Shown here piece after piece: positions 34,668 to 45,052 of a stretch of DNA of 64,000 nucleotides (positions are counted from its first letter, which is position 1; each line of letters opens with the position of its first letter). Position numbers and translations under genes: made by a program. The notes under the pieces are model-generated. The model made no database searches. It was given only the letters and a program-made list of their open reading frames with translations, and was not told the origin of the DNA. The DNA is from Parascedosporium putredinis (Eukaryota > Ascomycota > Sordariomycetes > Microascales > Microascaceae), in NCBI GenBank assembly GCA_949357655.1, contig CASHTG010000007.1, positions 496,001-560,000 of the forward strand. The letters are read 5' to 3'.

Positions 34668-36337
34668 ATGTTCGTCCTTAGATTGATCTCTGCGGCCCTA
34701 ATGCTCTCTGCTGCGGCGGGGAGCAATCTTGCAGGAGCTCCGGATGGACAGATTCAGCCAGATGACCAGAAAGTCCTCGTCGGTTCAGAAAGGGACGGCC
34801 CGCTTGGAGAAAGTGCAGTAAGACTCCAGCACTGATCACTATGGATGTTGACCACATATTGTTAACAAATTGCTTCCTTTAGATCGATTCGCCTTCCGAG
34901 ATCCACCAGGTGTATGTGACGGTCCAGGACCTCGCGAAGCAGAAGGAGTCTGCGCGGCACATAGCCGAGAAGGAGAAGCTGCTGCAGAGGTTGAGCCGCG
35001 ACCAAGGGAAGTGGGATTCAGGCCATCCGCGATGGAGACTGCTGGATACCCTCTATGGGTTTCGCAAGTACTTTGACAGAAACGCTGAAGAGGTCAGGCG
35101 GTGGAAGAAGCTCTACAAGCACGTCTCTCCTGCCCAGAAAAAGGTAGGACGATCCCTGTTCTTTTCCCTCTCTATTATTCTCATATTTCTTTCACTTCTC
35201 TGCATCCCTCGCCCTCGCCGTTCCCTCCCTCATCAAGTGCTCAACATCCCTGCTAACAAAAGCTGTATCCTCGCACGTCACAGTTGCTCGAGACTACCAT
35301 CCAGTATTCTCAAAAGTTTGTCAAGACAGAACACTTTCTCGCCGAGAACCAGCACCTATGCGATCGCGTCGTCCGCGCCGCCCTCGACTTCTACGGCGTG
35401 GATCCGTCAGAGCTCGACGAGCACATCAAGCAGGCCGAGAAGGACAACAAGCTCGCGGACAGGGTGAGCGTTTCGCAATCGCTCAAGCACATTGTGCGCG
35501 ATTGGTCCGAGGAGGGGCTGAGCGAGCGCGGTGATGCGTTTCCGTGCCTTTTGGAAACTATGAGCGGCCTGTTTCCCGAGAGAGGTAGCGCCGGCGAGGA
35601 GGTCAAGGTGCTTCTGCCTGGGGCTGGGCTTGGGCGGCTAGGTCATGAAGTCGCGTCGCTGGGAGGTAAGGAATCGAAATACTCATTCACATTTTGGTCC
35701 ACTTGACCGTATGACTTGCACAGCTTGGATAACCGTTATGGGTCTCCTCTTCAACAGGATTCGAAGTTACTAGCAACGAGTGGTCCATGTACATGAACGT
35801 CATGTCCCGCTTCCTCGACACTATTACCTCGACCTCGTTAGACACAGTCTACCCTTTCGTCGACTACTGGTCCCACCACGTCTCCAACGTCGACATGATG
35901 CGCCCCATCTCCTTCCCGGATAAGCCCATCAACTCGAGCAGCGTCCTTCTCGTAGAGGGTGACTTCACCACTGCCTTCGCGGAAAACACGGCCCACTTCG
36001 ATTCCGTCGTCACTCACTTCTTCATCGATACGGCACGCAACTTGATTTCCTACTTTGACACCATCCACCGCGTCCTCCGGCCCGGAGGTTACTGGGTCAA
36101 CTTTGGTCCCCTGCTCTATGGAACGGGTCCCTTTGTTCAGCTATCGCTGGAAGAGATAATCAAGTCGCCGAGGCCATGGGTTTCGAGTTTCTGGAAACAG
36201 GGGAGAACTGTGGAAAAGCCACGGCCGGAGTCGGAGGCAAAGCTAAAGGGATGACTGCGGTGTATGGGTTCAACGAGAGGGCGTTGACGAGAAACGCTTA
36301 CGATGCCCAGTTTTGGGTTGCTCGGAAGAGGGAGTAA
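34668..36337 (+). CDS. N2227-family S-adenosylmethionine methyltransferase, carnosine N-methyltransferase-like (frameshifted)
   Basis: The protein begins with a hydrophobic leader (MFVLRLISAALMLSAAAGS). The N2227 domain follows: HPRWRLLDTLYGFRKYFDRN, LCDRVVRAALDFYGVDPSEL, the SAM-binding motif VKVLLPGAGLGRLGHEVASL, GFEVTSNEWSMYMNVMSRF, then VVTHFFIDTARNLISYFDTI and LRPGGYWVNFGPLLYGTG. Introns lie at 34818-34882, 35144-35262 and 35666-35757. A one-base deletion near 36165 separates SLEEIIK from the conserved end (AEAMGFEFLETGENCGKATA...YDAQFWVARKRE). The animal homologue methylates carnosine to anserine; fungi lack carnosine, so the substrate here is unknown. The leader suggests entry into the secretory pathway, which is unusual for such an enzyme but not certain. 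Confidence 0.88.
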
Positions 36338-38894
36338 TCTTTAACCAACAGTGCTGATGTCGACACAATTTTGTCGAATCCGTATCATACTGTAGAAAAG
36401 ATGGACGTAATTTTAGTTCTTTCAAAGAGGGTTCAGTTCCTCCGAACCCGGTCGTTCAAGGTGTCATGTCATGACTTGCTCGTGGCTGCGGGCGGGGTGG
36501 TTGAGTTCACAACCATAGTTCTACAACAGACTGCACCGGTTCGGTATGGGGAGGACTAGCAGCGTAGAATCATTAAAAGAAAGAGATCATATTTAGCTTA
36601 AGAAGTGTAAATAAATATAAAAGATGATAAAATAGATAGATAATTCTTTTTAAAAGAAAAATCAATTTGGGCTTTAAAAAGAAACAGAAAAAAAAAAGGA
36701 AGCCTCCAGCCCGACTGTGGTTTCGATCACTCGACCCCTCCTGGTAGGATGCAACCTCTCGAAAATCTTATTTTTCTAACTTTATGAGCGCTCCAGACTC
36801 GCCGTTAGGCTAATCCAGTCGCGTGGCCGGTGCTTGAGCTGCTCGGTTGGAAGTTCTTGCCATATTTTGGTATATAAGACTAAGTTCTTTGCCACCGTCA
36901 GAAGGGGAAGGAGCAGGTCGGGGGATATAGCGCGGGACACTCGCTGGGACCGGAAGGAACGATGAATCCAGGCTGAACGAGTAACGACCGAGGCGAGATG
37001 CCCATTATCTGGCTTCCTTCCATATCGGATGTGCGGGCAAGTCCTTCACTTAGAGGAGCTAGGCATATATGACAGTTCGACCAGGAGTTGCAGGAGGGCG
37101 GCGTTTCTTCCACGGTTACACAAATCGTTCGTTCCTTTTTCGAATTCCGCACACCCTCTTTCGACGGAAACCGACACTTAACTTACTTCCATCATGATAG
37201 GAACATGGCAGGAACAGGAATGCGTATGAGCCCCCACCAGCAGCTAGTTGGAGCTGTAATAGATGTTAGTCAAGCCTTGGCAGCACGCCTGGCTTCATGC
37301 AGATGCCGAATGCAAACGATACATATGCGGAAACGTTCCTACGGAATGCACGCCACTCACACAAATGGCTTAATATAGTCCATCAAGGTTCTTAACCTTT
37401 GAACATGGGCAGGACTCCATTTCCAGGTTCGGGCATTGACTCCCAAAGCGAGCATTCCGGCCAGGGGCTCCCGCGCCAATAACCTCTTGAACATACCCTG
37501 AGAGGCGCGAAGACCCTTGCTCAGGCTGATCCACCCTTGGGAGACGATCTCGCTAACGCATGTGCACTTTATGGCTTTCAGCTCGGGAAGATGCAACACG
37601 CAAGGCGAAGTGTATGCGAGGGACGGGAGGGTGATGTGCATTTTGACGTTGGTTCCTGCTTTGGCGTCCATCCACCGATGATGGTCCCGGCAACTTCTCA
37701 AGTGGTTCTCGGGAGAAATATGGAGTAATCTCCGCCGAAGAGGTTTCTCGCCAGAAAATCGTTGGTGGTGTTTGGTCTTTGTAGAGGTGGGGGTTTTGCT
37801 AGAACTACCCTGATGGCCGGCTCCCCATCTCGTGTTGCTTAGCTTGAGTTGCTTGCAAAAGTAGGTTGGCTACATTGGACGAAGCTACTCAGGGTAGTGC
37901 CGAGAATATCATAGCTTCCTCGCCAGTATTCGAGACTACCTTTGACATAGACAGCTTAGGAACATTCGGAATGAATGGACCACCCTTCCCTGTGTTACCG
38001 CAGAACGAGTTGCTCCATAACGACATCTATGAACCCACGGCTCCCGCCCACACATGCCTAAAACAACTCACGACTAACACCTCCATCTAGTTTCAACCAT
38101 CTTGGCCAAAGATGCGCCACCGCCCTAGACAAGAGTACAACGGCACGGCATAGTAACTGGTGGGAATACCCCAACCTACCTGAGCTCAAGTTCGAGAGGA
38201 GGTGCTACATGCATAATAAGCCACGTAAATGGCGGAAAGGAGAAGAGATCGCTTCGCCTTGGGTAATACTACCTATGTGCGGGTGTCTAGATATCTGAAA
38301 TTTGTGTCAAATGGTCCTTTGCCAAAGGATGGGAGGGTGGTCTCCTCTGGAATTAGCGAACTTCTTATATTTAGAATAATGTGGAATTTTCTTGATTTCT
38401 TTCACAGTATATGAATGCGGTCGAGATGATGGTTGAGGCCGACTCTACCGTGAAAGGAAAGCATCGATGCTGGAATGGGCTTTATTACACATCCGGAAAC
38501 ATCAACTAAGTCAACTTTGAACATTGCTTCGCGATGCGGGCTGTGATCGCGTCAAAGGGGCTGTACCACCTCCATCCTCATTCATTTCCCTTTCCGATGT
38601 CCTTTCCCCCTTCGACGAAACGTCCCAATCTTGCACCTTCTCATTTCCTTCATCACCATCATCTAAAGATCCCTTGGGCCTTATCGGTTTTACCGCCTAC
38701 ACTCCATCTTTATCGAATATCGTGAACCAGACTTTTCAAGGGCTTGGGTTGAATGTTTGATATACCCGAAATCAACCACCACTCTCGTCATCTTCACTAT
38801 TCCTTTAACTTGGACGATAATTTTTGCTTGCAGAAAGGCCAGAGACAACGCGCCCTTAATACTGCTGTGGCCAAGAGCGACCCGAGTGTCGGCT
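36338..38894. other. Intergenic region with an AT-rich island
   Basis: About 2.5 kb without a convincing gene. Bases 36575-36700 are strongly AT-rich compared with the surroundings. A minus-strand open frame at 37357-37701 and a plus-strand frame near 37870-38090 show no recognised motif. The last 350 bases are probably the 5' untranslated region of the b5-domain gene. Confidence 0.4.
36575..36700. repeat. AT-rich, A-tract island
   Basis: The sequence is roughly three-quarters A+T, with repeats of gata and aaaa, against a GC-rich background. It may be a decayed element or a simple 3' flank. No open frame or terminal repeat is visible. Confidence 0.4.
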
Positions 38895-41800
38895 ATGGCG
38901 AACAGCGGTGGGAATGATGGTTCGCAATCGGGAGAATCGACGGTGACGGATACAATTCAAGACGACTGGGCTAGCCGCTATGGCATACACGATCAAAAGC
39001 CAGGCCTGTTCACGGACGTCAACAGGTCGTGGCTCTGCCCCATATTTCCAAACTTTGGCCCAACTGAGGCACACTCCATCGCAGCATTCATCGGGGATGG
39101 CGACCAAGACTTTGTGAACGCCCCACAAGGCGACGCCGCCGACCAACTCTTTGCGTCCGAGTCTATTCAAATGGAGAGATTCTCCGGCCTACGCACTTGG
39201 GAAGTTATGCTTTTCAAAAACGTCAAGGCTTATCAAGACGGAAACGAACTCGTAACGCACGGGAACGAAGCTCGGCGGCTTGTCGTCAATGAAGCCGAAT
39301 GGTGTTCGGTCTTTAAAAAGAACCGCTGGATTGACTACTGTATGAAGCTTAAAGACTCCGCGATCGACAAGCCCCGAACCTATGGCGGCGAGGACGCAAT
39401 TTGGTCTGTCGATAACCCCGCGGTTTGGGAACAACTGTCTCCAGCCATCGAGCTTGCCAACAGAATTCTTCACCAAGCATGTCACGGGTCTTGGTAAGTA
39501 GAGGATAGGCCTGATCATCGATATTGGAAATTTCCAAAACGTGAGAAAGGCCTCGGCTTTACCAACAAAAAAAAGAGGCTCATTGAAGCTAACCCTAGAG
39601 TTTACAAGGCTTTCGTCACTTCTGGATTCATCAGCTCATGAGAGTGCACACGGTTCTCGGTATGAGGTGAATTGGGACACCGGAGAGATCAGTAAAGAGG
39701 AAGAAGGAGTAATATATCGAAGGTTTGTCGAGGTCGCCGCCCATCGTCGCCTCGATCCTAGAACCACGGCCGCCTTCATAGATTCGATCAGCTACCTGTT
39801 TTCTTGGTCATTCTTCGACGCCCACCGTGAGTTCCCCACGCCCGAACCATTTCGGGGCCAGACGATGTGCCTTGTTGACTGCCAGGCTCTGGTGCAAGGA
39901 GGATCTTGCCAGATGAGCATATCCTTGGATATATCCGCTATCAAGCCCCTGCTCAGCTGGAATGTGAGCGAGGAGGAGAGATCAATGATTCAGCATACCG
40001 TTGGCGTTAATGTTCGTAATTCTGACCCCTGCCCACCCCTTTCCACGAACATCATGAGCCCAAACGCTTACTTACGTCTTGTGGTCCCCGGCATATCAGA
40101 TGGTTCTAGCATTCGTTGTAAGTCATCTTGCTACCACTCGGAATCAATCTCTTGGGCAAACTAACCTCTGAACTAACTTTTCTCTCCTTTTTCCCTCGAC
40201 ATCAGGATGCTCTAGCACGAAATCGAGGCCTTTTCTTCCTTCAAAAGGAGCTAACCAAGGACCCGAGAGTAGCTAACCCAGCGCAATTTCAACTGGTAGG
40301 CGACGTTCACCGCACCCCGATACAATCTCGCAACTCGACCCATGTGCGTAGATACGCTAATCTAGCAGCTAGTACTTTGGAGATGAGTTTGTAGCCGACC
40401 ATCGTGCATCCTTCTCAAAATCAGTCTTTGGTGGGAAGCTTGAGTTTCCGCTCTATCGCGGTGGAGGTCTCAGCAAGACCGGGTACGTGATGCCCATAGC
40501 GGCTCGAGAGTTCCCGACACATGCGGAGGCGCTTCAGCAACTATTTGCTATTGGCGAGCTTACAGGACCTCTTGGTCTGGCGTTTCATCCGAGAGCACGT
40601 TATCGGCATTTGTCCTGGCCGATACCAAGCTTGTGGCAGATTTCGATGATGAACGAGGATTTCTGGACGATTAGCTGCGCAAAGCTCGGGCTTCAGGGGC
40701 TTCAGCTTCCCAAGCACTTTCTCTGCGAGAGCATGTTCCACCCTGCCTGGAGCATGACAGGGTGCCGAGCCGGCCAGGCATCCTGGAATATGGACAGCGA
40801 GCTCGAGGCTTCCAGTGCCATCAACGCGGCACGAAGGCTGGGCCTGTTCTCGCCAGCCCGCATCGCCCTGCCGAGTGATTCGGTTCGTGTACTCATAAAA
40901 CAGCTACAGACGAGGCGCCAACTGTGGAATAAGTTGCGAAAGAAGTGGTATCGGGAAATGTACAGCAGCTGGGATTTCCTCCTACTCCAATATCGACTTC
41001 CGCGAAGAGTTGCAGCAGATCACTGACGAATGCTTTGTTCGAAAATCAGAGTACGACGAATACAGAGCAAGTCAGATTGCGCGCCGATGGATCATTATGC
41101 CTGCCTTTTATCAAGAGTACAGGATCAATCCGGGCATCCGGAGGTGCCGAGTGTCTTCCATGCCAACGCTTATCTCTGTCGAACAATGGGCTTGATAGTC
41201 TTGGCTGCACTTCCTGGTCGGCAAACAGAGAAGACTTGCCCGCGGGCCGGACCTATCCAGATCAAGCAAAGGGAGAAATTGTGGAAGCTCAGCAAGGACG
41301 CCGAGGAGGGAAAGCACGCAACCCTATCCGTGTCATGGAGCATTGGTGGGCGGATCAGCCAGCCCCGAAATTCACATTGCCTCGGAGGCACATAGGAGAG
41401 GACGATGCAAGAGTAGTGTCGGTGAGGACTCAGCTACTTGACGAAGCACAAGCGAGCCTGGGTCTATATCGAGCTCAAGATCTCTCCCTCCCAAACATCG
41501 TGAGGCTTCTGGAACTACAAATTCAGCAGCTCCGCCATTTCATTGAGGACTTGACGCCATTACATATCCTGGCAGACAAGAACTTGACGGGAGAAACGCA
41601 AGCTGTTGATGTGGCGGGAAGGTGGCTGGATCTGTTCTTCAGAATCCCCAAGTATCATGATCAAAACCAGGCTCGAATGGCGCGAGCTCGCCCGCAACGC
41701 CCGTCAAAGTACACGTTGAATATGGACCGCCGGTATTTTGAACGACGCTCCATAAATCAAGTACCGGACCTCGCGCCTTTGCTTCCAGACCCACCGATTC

Positions 41801-44452
41801 CTGTGGACCCCAGCACCGCCATCTGGACCGTCGGTCAAGTAGCGGACCAATTTCGCCGAGGGGAGTTTTGGGCGCTTCTCCTCGAGGAAAGCCGATACAA
41901 GGTGTACGATATCACAGGCAAGTACCTCCTCTCTACATCATTATCGCTAAAGTGGGGGTTTGGAGAGAGCCAGAGGCACAGGTGCTGGGATATATGCTAA
42001 CTACATCGTTGAATCAGCGTTGGCCTCGTCATTCTTTTTCAATACGTCAAAGACTATTGGGTATTCTCGTTACGGACGAGTTTTGCGAGGCTCCAGTATC
42101 GAAGACGTCTTTGGAAAAAGGCGCTCTGCCAAAGCGGTCCATATGGGCTATCTGCTACAAGAATTCAAACTTGAGGAGGTGGGTGAAGCTCGAACAGACG
42201 AACACGCCTGGATCTGTATTGGAGAGGACGTATACGACATCACCGGTAAGTCTATATATGCCTCGTCCTATTCAAGAGTTGATAAAACGACAGCTGTAAT
42301 CTAACAAACTATACAAGACGCCATTAGAACACTGGGGGACCTTGGTCCTCTTCTCACCAAGGCCCGCGGTCGCAACCTAGCTACGGTTCTCCACGAGTGG
42401 CAGGGTGATGACGTGGACCTCTTGGAGGTGAAGGCGAGATTGAGCGACTATAGGATAGGCAGGGTGCGCCGACCATTCGACTTACATCCCGGGTCTGGTC
42501 CCGCGTATGTCGCGAAGGATGTAAATTGGTTCGTGTCTGAGGTGACGGGGAGGTACACTTCTGTGGATGATGTGATTTATGATCTCTCTGGTATTTCGTC
42601 CTGCCTTTCTTTTCGCCCTAATCTTCTCGCTTGTATAAGGCTCATAATTACTGACAACTTGGCGTTCTTTCCGACGCATGCCTAGACTTTATACACTGGC
42701 ACCCGGGCGGGACAAGCGTGTTGGAAGAGTTTGCGGTGGGAACTAATTGCACAGATATCTTTTATGCGGCCCACGGCGATCCGGGAGCGGTACTAGACTC
42801 AATCCAGCATCTAGCTGTGGGTAGAACCGTACAAAGCCGCTTGCCCGGGGATGTCTCCCGGACGAGTTCCTTCTCGGCGAGAATGTCTATAGTCTAAGTG
42901 AGTCGCACGGAGTTCCCGGTGCACGTTTTGGCGTATGGGCCGTTTTGAGTACCGAATATTTCTAATAATAGGACTAGGCCCTAAAAAGAACAAGGTGCTT
43001 GATATGACACTGCGGACGCATCTGCTCGGGAGCCTCGCCAGCCTCCGCACCCAAGTCGATGTCACTGGCTTGATCAAAGCTGGCAACAAGGAGGCCATGA
43101 TGTTGGCGAGGTACCCTGAGCTCATCATTGCAAAGGTGCAATTGAGCCAGCTGCTGCCGGTTACCTCGTTGGGCATGCCCACCCTCGCGAGCCTGACCGA
43201 CGAGGACCTAGATGAGGTTTTGCCGGCGGTACATGGTTCAGATCGCAGGACGTGCAGGGCCTATGTAATTCGACCGATGCATGAAGAGGGATGGATTGCG
43301 GTTGGAGCCGTGGTTTACAATGCTACGAGTAAGTTTGACGCCCGAGGGCTTCCTTTGATATAGCCAAGGCATATAAACAAGGCAAGGGGGCAACGGTGGC
43401 GATGCAATTATGGGAGCCTAGATCTAACAAATCCTCCTAGGCCTTGCCAGATACGGCAACCCAGTTCTAAGAGATAGAATCAAAGGACTGTGCGGCAGAA
43501 AGTTCATTTTCGATGAGGTTGAACGCTTGAGCGGGTACTTCGACGGCCGGGCGATTGCACGGGAGGCCAGCACGGCCCCAACCTGGGAGGCCACTCTACT
43601 GGCGCATCAAGCTCACATAGCGGCCGGCAATGCGCCCTTGGCTAGGGAAAGCTGTTTCCGCAAACCCTGCGCTACCTCGACGTGCGAAAACTACCGCAGT
43701 TATGCCAGGCGCCTACGCCGCGACGAGGAGCCAGCAGCCCCCGCACTCCTTTGAATCCGAGACGAAACTCTGCCCTAGGCGACTTTAGCAAGACTCACGA
43801 CCTGCTCGCGCACCTCGGGCGCTCGACAGGTCCGATTCGAGCCCGGGCCCCCGATCTGCCCGTGTTTACGCCCGAGAAGCTCCAGCAGGCGCTCAGGCGT
43901 GGGCACCGCCACAAAGACCTCGACAACCACCAATGGATCCAGCACGCGCTTCAGCGCGCGCACCTGCGCGACCGGAGAATCTACTACCGCGAGCTTCAGG
44001 AGCAGCATAATCTGGCGCTGGATGTTTGGAATCAAAAGACGACGCGGAAGACTAGGCGCGTGAAGCTGCCCGTCGTGGAGCTCAAGGAGCCCGACAGGTT
44101 GCTCCCGCTTCCGCACGGCCGCAAGAGGCTACGAAGGCCCGACGTAGAGGAGAGGCGCGAGCCGGCTCCCAAGCGCCGGGCCCTCCCGGAGAGCTGGCCG
44201 CATAGCACGTACTCGATGTTTATGCCGTCCACGTGGGACGAAGAGCAGCGCCAGATGGCCAAGCAGCAGGCCAGCCGAACGGTGCAGGCCAGAGCGGCGG
44301 GGCAACGGCGCCCCTCGCCGGAACCAAATATGACGGAGGCGGATGAGAGGTTGCTGGAGCAGGTGCGACCGCTGCTGGACTACTTTGATGCCGGGGTAGG
44401 GCATGTGACGGCCAGCGTGATGGGTATTCCTCTAGCGAAGATGAGTGTATGA
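38895..44452 (+). CDS. Very large protein with several cytochrome b5-like domains, function unknown (multiple frame breaks)
   Basis: One locus of about 1,600-1,700 codons. The ATG at 38895 gives MANSGGNDGSQSGESTVTDT. A long unrecognised N-terminal part follows (TPEPFRGQTMCLVDCQALVQ, FFLQKELTKDPRVANPAQFQ, GKLEFPLYRGGGLSKTGYVM, HLSWPIPSLWQISMMNEDFW). From about 41820 come four b5-like segments: IWTVGQVADQFRRGEFWALL; AWICIGEDVYDIT; a canonical one with both haem His (HWHPGG, CAC at 42700; AAH, CAC at 42772; 24 residues apart as in cytochrome b5); and GWIAVGAVVYNAT without HPGG. The tail is basic and ends LAKMSV. Clear introns: 42246-42317, 42591-42685, 42898-42971, 43329-43440. Exons between 39494 and 42050 are uncertain. 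One-base deletions are evident near 40375, 42856 and 43740. Confidence 0.7.
42413..42890 (+). other. Canonical cytochrome b5-like haem-binding domain within the large gene
   Basis: The coded segment runs from WFVSEVTGRYTSVDDVIYDL across the intron 42591-42685 to DFIHWHPGGTSVLEEFA and DIFYAAHGDPGAV. The HPGG His and the His 24 residues later are the two axial haem ligands in cytochrome b5. This is the only one of the four b5-like segments in the gene that keeps both. Confidence 0.8.
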
Positions 44453-45052
44453 TGGCGTTGAAAGGCTTCGCCAAGGAGACGTAGATGCGTGGCGCTAGCA
44501 TCTTTCTTTGGTTCTACCGCTTCTTTTTAATTGCCCTTCTTCTTTCGTCGAGTCCCTTGTTTTTCTCTCTTTTCTTTCTTTTTTATTTCTTTTATATTTC
44601 TTTTTGGATGGTGGAGAGCAGGAGATCGGCTAGCCCTGGGCGGAATGGTGGCTGCGTCTGTGGGGAGTCAGGAGGGGTTGCTTTTGTGTCTGGGCACTGG
44701 GTCGACGTGTTGGGATATGGAGAAACGACGAGTTGCGGTTGGAACCCCGGATTGTGTGTCTACAGGGTGGGCGAGGGTCGTCGGCGTTTCCGGGTGCTTG
44801 GCGTCGGTTGGGTGTTAGCGTTCTAGTTTTTATCTTTTGACGTTTTCTTTTATTCAAAGTGTCTCTATTCTCGTTTCTTATAGCATCTACGAGTGACTCT
44901 TATAGTAAGTGAAAGGAAGAACAACTTTTGTGATGCTTTTGAATTCCCAGATCTACAGCGCAAAAAAAGAAAGAAAGGGAAAAGCCCCTCATGTATAGAA
45001 ACCGTATGACATGTCAGATAAACGTTAAACAAGCCGATATCTCAACCCCCTG
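44453..45052. other. Convergent 3' spacer
   Basis: This lies between the b5-domain gene and the TPR gene, which converge. It contains T-rich tracts at 44520-44605 and no gene that I can support. Confidence 0.5.

Noticed and set aside
30671..36337. Secondary-metabolite cluster around the DUF1857 and N2227 genes
   Set aside because: No polyketide synthase, peptide synthetase, terpene cyclase, P450 or cluster regulator is present nearby, and the genes have different orientations and spacing.
36700..36850. Intron-containing tRNA-Met on the minus strand
   Set aside because: The A-box-like stretch and the CTCATAA loop are suggestive, but D arm, T arm and acceptor stem do not close, so I do not annotate it as a tRNA.
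37357..37701. Minus-strand frame of 114 codons
   Set aside because: No motif, no clear start context and no splice-linked exons. Left as unassigned.
40945..41320. Separate gene starting inside the b5-domain locus
   Set aside because: The neighbouring frames join by one-base deletions into one continuous protein-like sequence, so a new start here is unlikely.
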